The position numbers and the translations under genes were made by a program. The notes under the pieces were generated by a model that saw only the letters and a list, made by a program, of their open reading frames with translations, was not told the origin of the DNA and ran no database searches. From Sialis fuliginosa (lineage: Eukaryota; Arthropoda; Insecta; Megaloptera; Sialidae), in assembly GCA_961205875.1 (NCBI GenBank), contig OY540809.1, positions 9,994,267-10,058,266 on the forward strand: a stretch of DNA of 64,000 nt. Reading direction: 5' to 3'. Positions within the stretch are counted from its first letter, which is position 1. Each line of letters starts with the position of its first letter. This document shows positions 1 through 11,545 of this stretch, piece by piece.

Positions 1-652
1 ATTTAAAGTAAATTATTGATCAATAATAGAAATGAGTTATAAAAACATTTTTTTTAATTTCTGATGCTTTTTAGGTGGGGCAAACGTGTTATCGAAAAAA
101 TGTTTTATCCAATCTTGGCGAGTGAAATATCAAATAAAAGCTGATAGTTCAATTATTAAAATCTTCTTTTTCAAAATTTTCAAAAGAAATCTAAAAAATA
201 TTTTGTCCTCTACACACATCAGTACTAATTACAGTAACAGTAAGAAAAATCTGAAAAAATTGGGAGTACGTAAAAAAATAGTAGAATTATATTAAATTCA
301 TTCATAATTGTTATAATTTTTTAAATCGTATGCATAACTAATTGTCTAACAGAAAGTAAAATTATTTTAAATAATAAAAATGGATACACTTTAGAAAACA
401 TGCAATTACCAAAAAGAAAAACATTTAGATATGTATGTACATACACTGTTATTAAGTGAATGTACTCACAATCAACAGTTAAAGAAATTCTTATCTCATA
501 TAATTTTGATATAAAAAAAAACTATTTAATGCATTGCTTTAAATAAATATTATACTTTACGTATACATGAAACATCTATATTATTCTAATATTTTAAATA
601 AATCAATCGATTAAAATAAATTTGAGTTGGTATTATAAAAATTATATTGATA
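1..652. other. A+T-rich DNA, no gene recognised
   Basis: No motif, repeat or credible coding region was recognised. A 69-codon frame at 86-295 follows a pyrimidine-rich stretch ending in TTTTTAG at 74, which looks like a splice acceptor. Its residues are dominated by K, N, I, S and F, as expected of random A+T-rich DNA, and no domain is visible. Confidence 0.5.
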
Positions 653-966
653 CTAACTGTTACCCACAACTTTGTTCGCGTAGAATTTAAGTTAGGTAGG
701 GGCTATCAAAAAAGCAGAAAATCTACTTAACATAAAACCCACGAAGAAGAAGAAGAAGGTTAGGTAATACAAATATCTGTTATGATAGTCAATAAAACAG
801 GTTGTGCGTACAAATGTCACACACCCATTTTTTTATCTAGTAAATTTTCGAGATACAAAGTAGCCTATATCCTTCCTCACGATCGGTTTAACGGTTTAGC
901 CGTGAAAAGGCTAACAAAACAAACAGAGAGACAGACAGACTTTCGCATTTACAATATTAGTATGGA
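653..966 (-). mobile_element. Non-autonomous Helitron, copy 1
   Basis: On the minus strand the element begins TCCATACTAATATTGTAAAT and ends in a degraded CTAGT-type terminus (TTAGT). Just before that terminus is the remnant of the CGCG...CGCG stem seen in the full copy at 9750-10069. It is flanked by A and T, as expected for Helitron insertion between A and T. The interior carries the shared phrase with GGCTAAACCG and GAAGGATATAGG, a CTGTCTGTC run near the 5' end and a CTTCTTCTTCTTC tract also present in the copy at 44041-44314. There is no Rep/helicase coding region, so it would need proteins from an autonomous partner. Confidence 0.8.
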
Positions 967-2216
967 TGCTATAATATGAAAAAATATAAATAAAACATAA
1001 AAAATACTAAATGTATAAAGCCGAATCAAAAATAAAAATATTGTAATGCGTGAAATATAAAAAAATCAGTCACTAATAAATAATAAAGGCACAAACGAAA
1101 GAGCACTCAAATAATAATGCAAATTTATCTTACATCACTGCATTCCAACTTTCATTTCGGGTCCATTAAAACGCTGTTAAATAATTTAGTAGCGTCCGCA
1201 TTGGCGGAAATTATAGAATCGCGTCAAGTTTTTAACAAGTTGAGCGATTTTTTTTAAATCAATTATATATTGAAATATGAACTTGCATTTTTGCATTACA
1301 TCGTAAAGAAGTTTAATATTTCATTATCATCGGAAAAGTTCCCAGCAATTCTCAAATAATAATGGAGATAAAGTTTATTACGTATTATAATTTTATCTTA
1401 ATGAGCATTTCTTATGTATTTTTTATTTATTTATTTGTTGTATACTTTTTCATAAAATATGCAAGATTAAATTTAAACTTTGTTCATAAAAGTTTTAAAA
1501 GAAGTAAAGATTATGTATTCTCATTACATATAGTATTAAATTAGGTCATTCAAATGATAATGCAATTATCTACAACAATTTCTGTGTAAATATTTTAACG
1601 CGTGGTAGGACAAACTCAAATGATGAGTCATATATGATAAAAAAAATTGGGTAAATTAGAAGTATTGTAGTAATCTTTGAATAAATATAAAAACGTGTGA
1701 TTGGTGTATTTGAAATGCCTCCTCAAAACTAACTTATAAATTTTAAATTAGTCAATATTTTTTTGTTTTTAACTTTAAAAATAATGCTCCAATTATATTT
1801 ATACAGATAGTGCAGGCGCTAGAAGGAAGTGAGTGGAAATAATATGTCAACCGCTATGTTCAGATTCGTATACCTGAGACCTTAAGGAACTTTAAAATGC
1901 AAGGTGGCAGTCGGTACATTGGTTCGATATTTTTTAAATCGCGAAAAGGAAAAAATGTTTTTTGAAACCAAAAATTTGTTTGTATCATATTTAGGCCTTT
2001 TCGCATAAAAAGGTCCTTACACTCATAACTGTAACTCTACTCCTTTATTTGTTATAAATTTTTAAAAGTTCATAAAATCTTGAATTTATGCATTTTCAAT
2101 CATGAAAATAGGTATATACTTTAAAACTAAAATTACTTAATTTTTTTATAATCTTCAAATTAATGTTAACAATATGATATACTTCAATTTCAAGATTCTT
2201 ACCGATAACCATCTTT
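967..2216. other. A+T-rich DNA, no gene recognised
   Basis: No recognisable coding or repeat structure. A 60-codon frame at 1362-1544 encodes one hydrophobic F/I/Y/V-rich stretch, which A+T-rich DNA gives readily. It has no supporting context. Confidence 0.5.
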
Positions 2217-2407
2217 AAGCCTTGGCACTTTATACGGTGTCCGTCAGCGCTTCGACCTTGCAAATCTATTATATTATGTGATTCAATACAAGTGGCATTT
2301 TAGTTGCGTTGAAACGCAGCGGTGTTTTTTTTATTGAATCACATAATATAATAGATTTGCAAGGTTGAAGCGCTGACGGACACCGTTTCTGTAAAGTGCC
2401 AAGGCTT
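2217..2407. mobile_element. Hairpin MITE with 72-bp inverted arms
   Basis: The left arm (2217-2288) begins AAGCCTTGGCACTTTAT. It is matched in reverse complement by the right arm (about 2333-2407) ending GTGCCAAGGCTT. The arms are nearly identical over about 72 bp, with a loop of about 44 bp that holds a small TGCGTTGAAACGCA hairpin. There is no coding capacity. The flanks (CATCTTT and TATTTT) give no clear duplication, so the superfamily is unassigned. Confidence 0.8.
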
Positions 2408-2876
2408 TATTTTAATAAACAATTAAGCGCGTTCATATTGCCCTCTCACTAACACTCCCACACTCACTCACACTCCCATATGGGCAAAACAGTTATTTAC
2501 AAAATTAAAGATAGTTAAATTCTCTACCAAAAAGGTTATGCACATATTTTTCGTCAGCTTCGTATTTCAAGCAGTAATGAGTGTCTGAATTTATTAAAAT
2601 TATATAATATGTATATTATTATACAACATTAATAAAATTATTAAATTAGACAATAATGTTTTTTTGCCCATATTCCCTATAAAATTCGGTTATAAAAGTA
2701 AAAAATATATGAGTACTTAACATAAATCATTTAAGTTTTCCATCTGGCACACTTTCTAGATCGTTGCTAGAAACATCTTAGCATTAATAAATAACTAACA
2801 CAAAAAACCGCATGTTTTCTGAACGAAATAGCAGTCACAGTGTCCGATTGTCATTTGTTATTCATGCATGTAGCTC
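2408..2876. other. A+T-rich DNA with a short CACTC-rich tract
   Basis: Contains a low-complexity CACTC/CACACTCCC tract at about 2445-2480. No gene was recognised. Confidence 0.5.
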
Positions 2877-3080
2877 GTGCGAAGTGATTTTTTAGGACAA
2901 AACTCTGCTGCGGTGGACCCACATCGCATTGCGCGTGGGACAGTTGAACACAAACAAGGCGTATTGTATGTGAGACTTTTCCCCAAATTTGGCGACAAAG
3001 GCATTCGGGCAATGGAGACACTATCGCGATTGAGGTGGTCCGGTTTTAATATAGTTGAACTTCGGTTAAACGATTCCTAA
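2877..3080 (+). other. G+C-rich segment with a 67-codon open frame, unknown
   Basis: This stretch has clearly higher G+C than both flanks and is open for 67 codons, with a more protein-like composition than neighbouring frames (for example RGTVEHKQGVLYVRLFPKFG). A pyrimidine-rich ATTTTTTAG at about 2886-2894 could be a splice acceptor just inside the frame. I recognise no domain. It may be a lone exon, an exon fossil, a transposon fragment or a conserved non-coding element; the sequence alone cannot separate these. Confidence 0.2.
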
Positions 3081-4128
3081 AGTATTATATGGGTGTGACT
3101 TTTATCATTATTCCGGCTCTACCATTTATTTTAAATCATTGCTTTAAAATAAAATTATAGTATTGTTTAATTAAATTTTGAAATAAAACTAACCGTATAC
3201 CAAGTACAATATTTTAACACATTGGTTAAACTATTAATTTTTTTTAAATTACAGTTAATATTATTATTCTTTGGAACTTCAGGAACAATTTGAGCCTAGT
3301 TACGAGCCATTTGGATGATTTTAACAAAAGTTATTAATTTTTAAACTATTTTCCCCGAAAAGATGTATTTTTACGTCTTTTAAGTCCTATGGAGGAGGTA
3401 ATTTTTTGCCAAATTTAGTATATATGGTCACAATCGATTCGTCTGAGTATCCCGAACATATGTCAACAATAAAAATATACCATCGTTGTTTTAGATTTTG
3501 TGATAAATTGATAAAACGGTTGAAAATGGGGTTTTCACCATTAAACCCCATTTTTAAGGGTATTGCACCACTTTTCTTTTTTAATCATAAAAATGCTTGC
3601 CTCTTAAATTTCATTTTTTCTCACTTTTCACTGCTTCCTTGACTGGACTATATATAAACAAACGTAAACTGCCTTGCACACATTCTTCCATCTTCTTTTA
3701 TACATTTGTTCATCTCTCTCTCACGCATAACCAACGTAAAGTGACTTGTCCGCATGCGCTATTCATTCATCTTTCTCTTATACATCTACTCACGCATATG
3801 CACACTCTCCTCATTAGCGGTTAGTCTTAAAAATCTGTCGAAGTCATTCCAATTCACTAGTTTCACTTCACTCAGTCATTGAAATTATAGTACAAATTCA
3901 TTTTTATCAAAATTAGGTATACACAATGGTGGACTTAAGAAGGTTGGAACACATGGTGGAATTTTAATTATCACCCCCTTTACCCCCCAAAAATTGACGC
4001 ATAATATCTGAAGAAAAAAATATTCCACAATGGTGAATAATGAAAATGAAATTCACACAAAAAAAACAGTTCAATAGTCTGTACAAGTAATACTTATTGT
4101 TAGAATCATGAAAGTAAAGCGAAAGGAT
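3081..4128. other. A+T-rich DNA, no gene recognised
   Basis: No gene or clear repeat boundary. From about 3650 to 3830 there are pyrimidine-rich TCTCTC, CATTCATTC and ACTCACGC strings that resemble degenerate simple sequence. Confidence 0.5.
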
Positions 4129-4330
4129 GTATTTAACACGATATTCACAAACATGAAGGTCATACTGTATGATTTCATAGACTCACGAAGAAAGAATAGG
4201 TGTGTCTATATGATATAAGAACAACAATTCAAGAATCTTTTCTAAAAGTAAATAAATCATCAAAGCAAATACAGAGAGGTTTTATTTAATACGATATTCA
4301 AAAACATTAAAATCTTTGTTTTTTCTACTA
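4129..4330. repeat. Family H repeat fragments
   Basis: The segment at about 4129-4200 (ATATTCACAAACATGAAGG, TACTGTATGATTTCATAGA, CACGAAGA) is repeated with changes at about 5075-5150. A shorter third piece, TTTAATACGATATTCA, lies at about 4283-4298. The family is unassigned; a retroelement or long DNA element broken by later changes is possible. Confidence 0.5.
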
Positions 4331-4429
4331 ATTCGGGTGATAGCTTGAAATTGATTTTATTTTATTTTTTCAAAATGGTTACTTCTACAACATTTTTCAT
4401 GTATTAGGTTGCCAGTGTTACTTTTTAAA

Positions 4430-4600
4430 TATTGGTCCCAGTCTAGACCAACTTTCAGATACCGAGCTTCGGTATCTGAAAGATTGGGCTAATTCTGGGC
4501 TAGCCTTGGTACGACAAGCCTTGGTCAAGTCTTGAACGAAGTTATCATTTGTATCTTGGCCCAGCATTGGCGCAAGCCTGGGCCAACCGTGGTCCCTTTG
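4430..4600. repeat. Degenerate TTGGTC/GGGCCA cluster with a perfect 14-bp hairpin
   Basis: Short variants of TTGGTCCCAG, CCTTGGTACG, CTTGGTCAAG, CTTGGCCCAG and CTGGGCCAACC recur over about 170 bp, like a decayed minisatellite. Inside lies an exact stem, CTTTCAGATACCGA (4452-4465) with its reverse complement at 4469-4482 and a 3-base loop. Confidence 0.5.
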
Positions 4601-5069
4601 TAATTTCCTAAATAGGTAATAGAATATTTAGTAGAAAACTATGCTTATTTTTAAAGTATTTATTAAGGTCTGTTAAAAATATTTTAAAAGTATTTTAAAA
4701 CATAATTTTCAAAGGACTTTATTTGCTTAACTCTTGATCACCTGAATATTTGTTTGTTACAAGTTCTCAAAACTAATTTTGTGGTAAATGAATTTTGAAA
4801 GCTTTAACATAATTAATATTTCTAGATAAACGGACTTAATACAAACAATTATTTGTAATATAAAGCCTATATTAGTTTAAGTTGGGATTTGAATAGTGGA
4901 AATTATTCATTTTAATTAAAAATTAGTTTTCTAAAAAAAAATTTCCCAAATTAATATTTTTAAATGTTAAATATGTAACCCTCTTCTCTAAAAGATTGTT
5001 GACCTCTGGTATAGGCCTGTCCATGAAAAAGAAATGGCTGTTCAGATAAAATAAAGGACAATAAAGCAA
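4601..5069. other. A+T-rich DNA, no gene recognised
   Basis: Nothing recognised apart from A/T runs. Confidence 0.5.
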
Positions 5070-5390
5070 AAATTAATTTATTTAATAAGAAATTCACAAA
5101 CACGAATGTCTTACTGTACGACTGCATAGATACACGAAGAGGTGGGAGAAGGGTGGGTGCGTCGATGGGGTTTGAGACGAGCGGACGTGGGAAGCGTGCC
5201 AAACAACATTCGCCGCGGCGGCCACTAGCAGGCCATGTCGTGCGTGAGACTCCAGCGTTTGTTGTGTGCGAGAGTCTCTGTAATCTGCGCTCTGTTAATT
5301 TGCGAATGTGTCAATAGGACCCTCAGTCACGGTGTAGCTTCGCCGAGCTGACTAGATATCGGCAATCAATCTGTTGCATGCCTTAAATTA
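5070..5390. promoter_or_regulatory. G+C- and CpG-rich island beginning with family H sequence
   Basis: About 5075-5150 repeats the family H segment. From about 5140 to 5390 the DNA is markedly G+C- and CpG-rich (for example TTCGCCGCGGCGGCCACTAG at 5209-5228), which is unlike the surroundings. It could be a promoter or enhancer, a retrotransposon LTR-like regulatory region (given the repeated edge), or an exon. The 80-codon minus-strand frame across it shows no domain. Confidence 0.3.
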
Positions 5391-5502
5391 ATAGTTTTTG
5401 TTTACGCAGAATCGGTATCAAAGGTTGTAATTTTCATAGGCATTATATTAGAGGAAAGTAATCAAATATGGAATACCATTTTGTTTTTGTGACATAAAAA
5501 AA

Positions 5503-5645
5503 TGATATTATAAATCAAAAACTTGTCTGTCTGTTTGTTACTTTTTCACGGCTAAACCGTTGACCGATCTTAATTAACTTTGGCAGAGAGATAGCTTGCA
5601 TCCTGAAGAAGGACATAGGCTAAATTGTATTCTGAACAGCTAACA
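5503..5645 (+). mobile_element. Truncated non-autonomous Helitron, copy 2
   Basis: Retains the 5' half of the family: GATATTATAAAT, a TGTCTGTCTG run, ACGGCTAAACCGTTGACCGA, then GCAGAGAGATAGCTTGCATC and GAAGGACATAGGC. Both the TC start and the hairpin/CTAGT end are missing, so it is a decayed fragment. Confidence 0.7.
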
Positions 5646-7019
5646 TAGTATAAAAATATATGGGAAAAATATTGGTAAAATTATATCAAGTTTGAATACA
5701 AGTTTAAGTAATACACATTATTTCAATTTGTATTTAAATAATTAAGACAGTAATAAATTAACAACACACCTAACTTCTTTAATTTAGTTTCCAACTTTTG
5801 ACAGTAATCCAACGATATATGTTTTGATAAAAGCCAGGTGAATATATACATATATATTTCATGAATTATATTGAAATATGAATCCAAACTACAAACAGGG
5901 CCAGTCGTATTATTGAAAATACAGATGAAATTGATGATATTAAATATCGTTTTTACTTCCATGTTTCGAAGGAAATGGAAGTATTGTAATAATCGTGTCC
6001 GAGATAAAAGCAGATTCTGATTGTACTACCTTCAAAACGTAAAGAAAAGTTAATTTCCGCATGGCGTGTGTCTGAATGTAAAATTTTCTTTCGTTCACGA
6101 TAACTGCTGTAAAAATGCACCGATTTAAACTATTTTTTGGGAAAATGTTTGTCTTGGTGAGTACTCCAGACAAAATGATTTTGGTGCTAATCGGATTATG
6201 GGTTTTAGAAATATTCGAAATTTTGTAGCCATTATCGTTTAAAAAGTGAACAATGCGAGTATTATCTCACTAATTTTGATAAAACTTGGTACATTTGCAG
6301 CCTTGAAAGGGGTGAAAACCACCCTCAAAATTTTTAAATACTTCATTTATTCATGTTACCTTGGAAACAAATACAACTAAATTCAAATTGTCAAATTAGT
6401 TAATCTATGAATGTATATTATTATGTTTGTGACATTGTGACATTAGAAAACAAATATTTATAATACAAACTTATTTTATTTCTGACAAATCCCATTGAAA
6501 TTTCTCATATTTATTTAAAAAGATATAAATAACATGGAAGTCATGTATGGTTCTCCATACCGACATTTTAAATATTGTTGGACTAAAAAGATAAGAAAGG
6601 TTGACTTACATTAAACATTTTAACATATGCAGTCAAAATATAATACTTATTGATAAAAATTATAATGATCTGGGTCAACGATCATGAATATTTCACCATA
6701 ATAAAATAATATCGTATTCTCTTTATATATTTACCGCTCGTAAACTGTAAACGATTGGTCTATTGTTTCTGCAGTAGGGTCACTCACGCAAAAACTTTAC
6801 TGCGTCTTTACTTTCTTACAATTTTAGACGCTTTTTATAGTAAAAGTTTGATGGCTCATACAAACTTAGAATAATCCTGGAACAGTCTATAAACCAAGCT
6901 TCATTGAACTTGAATAGTTATGCTTTACACTGCTTCCTTTCTTAGACCTATTTCTGCACAAAGATAAAAGTAGTGGACGATAAAATCATTTATATAAAAT
7001 AGGAAATATTTTAAAAACC
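5646..7019. other. A+T-rich DNA, no gene recognised
   Basis: Contains short frames on both strands with no domain. A GAAAGGGGTGAAAACCACCC phrase at 6305-6324 resembles general repeat text, but I could not define an element boundary. Confidence 0.45.
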
Positions 7020-7590
7020 GATTGCTATATTATTTTTTATTAGGATTCGGTAGAAAATTAGGAACCCTAGTTCTGTCAGTCCGTCCGTCCGTCTATATAA
7101 ATTTTATACCGATTAAGATGAAATTTGGTATACGGACGAAGACTGATAACCAAAAAACAGAAATGATAAGATTTTTGAGAAAAAAATTTGGACTGAAAAG
7201 TACATATATTAATTTAATTAAGTGAGGTGTCTTTAGATAGGTCTCCTAGAATGCAACAAAAAATGTTATATGACCTTTTGATTGATAACCTTTCAGTCAC
7301 GATATATTTGCTTTTCAATGTGGTTATCTAATTTCTAAACTATCTATTCAAAAAATCAGAAAAAAAATCAAGAATGTAGATTTTAATTAGTACTTTCAAT
7401 GAAAATTATAACGAACACTGTAAAAAAATTTTGGACTTCCCTCCCATAGACTGAAAATTATACTCACTTTTTTTTAAAAACGTCTTTAGATAGGTCTCCT
7501 AAAATGAAAAAAACTTTTGATTTTAACCCTTCAATCACGATATATTTGCTTTTAAATGTGGTTATCAGAGCGCGTTTTATTGAAATTTGG
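7020..7590 (-). repeat. Family C interspersed repeat with internal duplication
   Basis: In reverse orientation this matches the repeats at 18190-18620 and 47080-47600. Shared phrases include TATATTTGCTTTT, AGATAGGTCTCCTA and AACGAACACTGTA. The terminal part has GTCCGTCCGTCCGTC and a GATGAAATTTGGTATACGG phrase. One segment occurs twice within the copy (about 7225-7335 and about 7483-7568), which indicates internal duplication. It is non-coding and its class is unknown. Confidence 0.65.
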
Positions 7591-9098
7591 GGCAAAGAAA
7601 ATTATGTTTATGCAATAAACAAACTTTTATTTTGAATCCTTTTAATATATTCAAGTTAAACTATGGCGAATAAAAACAAAAACAAAGTTGTTGGAGTTTG
7701 ACAGTAGAACTTTAATAAAAATAAGTCAAATGTGACAATTTTAAATGTACAAATATAAATATATTGATATGAGCTAAAAGAAAAATTTACATCCACGTAT
7801 GATCTATATAAGTTAAAACGACAAAAGTTATTTAAATGTGAATAATTTGAACAATTGTTCCGCAGAGAAATTATATATTTATTCTGTTTATTTTACATCG
7901 ATGGCCTACAAACAGACGTTTAAGTCTTGAAAAGTAGAATTTTATCACGCTGCGAATTAAACGATCTTTTCACGCGATCACAATTTGCCGCATTTAAATT
8001 TGTCTCTTGAGAGAACGTTACAAGATCCAGTGGTGAAATTCTAATTTGAGTAAAGCAATACAAAATAACTGTTATAACATAAAAAAAGTTTATTTTAGAA
8101 AAAAAAACTGCTGCTATTGACATTTTTTGTAAGGGAGAGCCATCATGAGAAAAAAAATAATTGTTTATAACATCTTCATTATTTATATACAGTATGGAGT
8201 TCTAGGAGACTAAGAAAGAGATTAAGTTAAATAAGATAAAACATTTGAGTGGTAGGTATATTTGCATTCCACAAAATGTTCATAGCGTACCTACTGGATA
8301 TTAACTAAAACTCGTTTAACTTCAAATAGCTGTTTTTACCAACTTTTTTTTTAAATACCGGTATTTTTTTTTTTTTTTGGAACTGCAGAATTTCAGTAAA
8401 AAATATATATTCCTCTAAAAATCAAGAAAATGTTAGGTTAGCGCTTTCTTTATTCTTCACATGTTCATACTTTTCATTATTATAGTGAAACAACGTAAAT
8501 AGAAAACTGAAGGTTACGTATATAAATATTATTTACAGTTTATTGAATAAAAGCAATCTGTATAAATTCTTAATCTTCATAAAACGCATAAAATATTATA
8601 ATTACAAATAAGTAATTTTCACTGTATCAAAATAATTACTAAATTCGAACCCTCGCTATTGTAATTATAAGTTAGATAATATTTTTACTTTGATATAATA
8701 TTAAAACATACCTCAACAACATATTGAGTTTTAAAACACGTGTATGTGTAAACATACGTATTAGGTATCTAAATAATTTAATTCCCAAATTTTAATTCAA
8801 TTGCATACGTAAAGTTTTGTTGTTAAAGTATGAAAGGCAGGTTTCATTTTCATAATAGAATTTGTTAAAATATTATTTAGTTTCATCTGCACAAAAATAT
8901 AAATTTATAATGTAGTTTTAGTTTACATACAATACTTTCAAAATCATATTAAATTATAGCGAAATAATAAACATCATCCGCAGACAGAAAATAGAGTTTT
9001 AATTAAATATTTAATTAAAACGGATCACGAAAATAAATAAATAATAATATACATGATCAATCCAAAACTCACATTGACTAATGCGGATTTCTAATGTC
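7591..9098. other. A+T-rich DNA, no gene recognised
   Basis: Includes an A/T homopolymer-rich stretch around 8340-8380. The 67-codon minus frame at 7920-8123 has no recognisable domain. Confidence 0.5.
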
Positions 9099-9380
9099 CG
9101 GTATTATAGACTAACTAGTAAAATTTGCTAGCTTGTAAGCACTTTCACATGGGGTATCAAACTTATATGACAGTTGTCTTGGAGTTTTTGTAAGTAAAAA
9201 TCGATGTATATAAAATATATTTATTACAGTGTATTTACTAATCTTGAGTAAAACGATAAAAACCAACATATTGCGCATTAAACTATCTGTCAAAAACTCA
9301 AAGAGAATTGTCATAAGTTTGATACCCCATTTTAAAGTGCTTGAAAGATAGCAAATTTTGCTAGCTAGTCTGTTATACCG
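9099..9380. mobile_element. Inverted-repeat MITE
   Basis: Arms of about 85 bp: the left begins CGGTATTATAGACTAACTAG, and the right arm read in reverse begins CGGTATAACAGACTAGCTAG. Both contain GGGGTATCAAACTTAT-type text and AATTTGCTAGC. The central part is unique A+T-rich DNA. The TSD is unclear. A partial arm with the same GACACCCCATTTGAAAGTG text lies at about 42025-42080. Confidence 0.75.
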
Positions 9381-9749
9381 ATTTTATGTTTTTAAAAGAG
9401 CCCTGAAGATGTCCACTGTAATGTGTGACGAACCAACGCGGCTTACACCCAGAAGCCAAGGTCCATATCAAGATCCCCGCGGAAACCTCAAGACTTGTTA
9501 TGTTTTAAATGTTATTTTCTAGAATTTAAATTTGATATTTTCACGGTAACTAATCTCTAGATCATTTGTAAACCACATCGTAAAGTTGAACTAATATCCG
9601 AAACTTTATGCTGTAGATATTCACCTGTTAACTTATTTTAATATTTATATTTTTTAAATTCAATTAAACTTTAACCAAATAACGAATATGATGTTTAGGC
9701 TTGCACACAAAAGCTTAGACTCAATTGTTTCAATAGTGAAAAAAGTCAA
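9381..9749. other. Spacer, no gene recognised
   Basis: A moderately G+C-rich stretch at about 9400-9500 (CCAACGCGGCTTACACCCAG) stands out slightly. Nothing else was recognised. Confidence 0.4.
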
Positions 9750-10069
9750 TCCATAATAATAATATTATAAATGCGAAAGTGTCTTTGTCTATCTGTTTGT
9801 TACCTTTTCACGGCTAAACCGCTGAACCGATTTTGATGAAATTTGGCAGGGAAATAGCCTGCATCCTGAGGAAGGACATAAGCTATTTTGTATTCCAAAA
9901 AATGTAAGATAAAAAATGGGTGTGTGACATTTGTACGCGCGATAAGTTATACTTTTTTGGCGTAGACATCTAGCGTGAAAATGCGAAACTAAAAACCTGT
10001 TTTATCATAACATAAATCTGTAATGCCTAACCTGCATTATACGCGGACGAAGTCGCGAGTAATAGCTAG
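9750..10069 (+). mobile_element. Full-length non-autonomous Helitron, copy 3
   Basis: The best copy of the family. It starts with TC (TCCATAATAATAATATTATA) directly after an A and ends with CTAG directly before a T. A CGCG-GACGAAGT-CGCG hairpin lies about 10 bases before the end. These are the defining Helitron features: 5' TC, 3' hairpin plus CTRR, A/T insertion site and no TSD. The interior carries CTATCTGTTTG, ACGGCTAAACCGCTGAACCG, GATGAAATTTGGCAGGGAAA and GAGGAAGGACATAAGC. It is 320 bp with no coding capacity. Confidence 0.9.
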
Positions 10070-10185
10070 TCATTTATAATTCCATAAAAAACTACATAAA
10101 TAAAAATATATGTACATGAAATATCATCTGAACGCCTACAACTTTATTATTTCGACAGCATTTCCTTTCAGTTGTACGCTACACT
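10070..10185. other. Spacer
   Basis: A+T-rich; nothing recognised. Confidence 0.4.
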
Positions 10186-10350
10186 CGATCTAGATTACTC
10201 ATGAAACGGTGTCAATGGAATTGCGGTACTAAAAAGAGACACCGCGATGTTCGGACACTTATTAATCGAATGCCCCATCTCACTCTGAATTAATTAACAT
10301 AAGTTTATCTAACTGAGGCACGGGAGCCAGTCTCGCATTTGGGTCATTGA
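10186..10350. promoter_or_regulatory. G+C-elevated block with homeodomain-like sites, candidate enhancer
   Basis: A compact block of complex sequence in A+T-rich surroundings. It includes TTATTAATCG and TTAATTAAC, which resemble homeodomain core sites, and GGGTCATTGATC. No open frame of note. Regulatory function is inferred only from composition and motif density. Confidence 0.25.
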
Positions 10351-11385
10351 TCTTATATAATGGGAGAATTTTCATTGTTTCATTTTTTATGATTCAATTC
10401 GACAGAACAAAAAATTTACACACAATATTTCGGTTTGTGAATTTTGACTCGAGGAATTAACATTGTATTTTCACGGGTAAACAGGTACGATGAGAAACGG
10501 AAGCGACAGATTAATGTAAAAATGACAATTGTATTAATTTTTATGAAACAGCAGAAACATTTGTTTTTATATATTATGTTTAGTCGCAATCGCATGTCAC
10601 TGAATGTTTACTTATTCATGAATATAACTGTGCACATTTCGCATATGTCAATATTTCCACTTGTTTCGCGTACTGTCTAGGGGAAGTGCCTACATATGTT
10701 TTGTATTTCGTTATTTCTTTGTTTATTAAACTGCATTACCACAACAGTTCCAAAACCCGCATTGGGATTCTATTCTATCGTCTGTGCAGGCAGACACGGT
10801 GCGGTCTTATACTATCAAATATAGCCATTTTAAGTATCGCTTTTTATTTGTTAGTAAAGTAGATGTAACAGTAATAGAAATGGCTATAGGTCTAAGAGGA
10901 CACCTATAAGAAGGTATATTTACATGAACTTTTTTTCTACCTTTTATCATAGAACAGAAATATAAATTTATTTTGTGTAATTTGAAGCATTCCTATTAAA
11001 TTCTGCATGATTTCTGTGTTTTAAAATAACGAACAGATTTCAATCCGACGATAAGTATTCGTTTGTTGAATAGTAAAGTAAAATCTAAATGCATATCTTG
11101 CATTACTTGATAACAACGAGATTTAGAACTCGGGTACGCGCCTGAACCCATCACAATATATTAAATTTATAACCGATGTATGTGCTCAAGAACTCTGCGA
11201 AACATGAAATATAATTTCTGCCTTTCTTACTGTATTCTGATGGTTTCAACTAATTATCTAAGTTTAACAACCAAACAACAAAGTAGATAAAGTCATGACC
11301 TTGTAGAACTTACACATTCATTATCTTACAAATGTTATTATTAACATCATATACGACACCGCAATCCGAAGAGTTAAAATGAGAA
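10351..11385. other. A+T-rich DNA, no gene recognised
   Basis: The 78-codon plus frame at 10444-10680 has no domain. No inverted or direct repeat was recognised. Confidence 0.5.
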
Positions 11386-11443
11386 ACTTACTCATTGATC
11401 TTACTCAAGATAACTACATACTTTAGAATATAATATGTACAAT

Positions 11444-11545
11444 GTACAGATATCAGTGATGCGATAAATCATTGAAGGCATTGCTAAGGTATCCGATTTC
11501 GAGAGACTTCTTATTTTAAATTTCTGAAAAAACACATGTGAGCAT
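11444..11545 (+). repeat. 102-bp direct repeat, left copy
   Basis: Begins GTACAGATATCAGTGATGCG and ends ACACATGTGAGCAT, with about 90% identity by eye to 12230-12331 and the same length. It abuts the inner element exactly. Confidence 0.8.

Noticed and set aside
86-295. 69-codon frame after an acceptor-like TTTTTAG
   Set aside because: K/N/I/S-rich composition expected by chance; no donor, homologue or domain visible.
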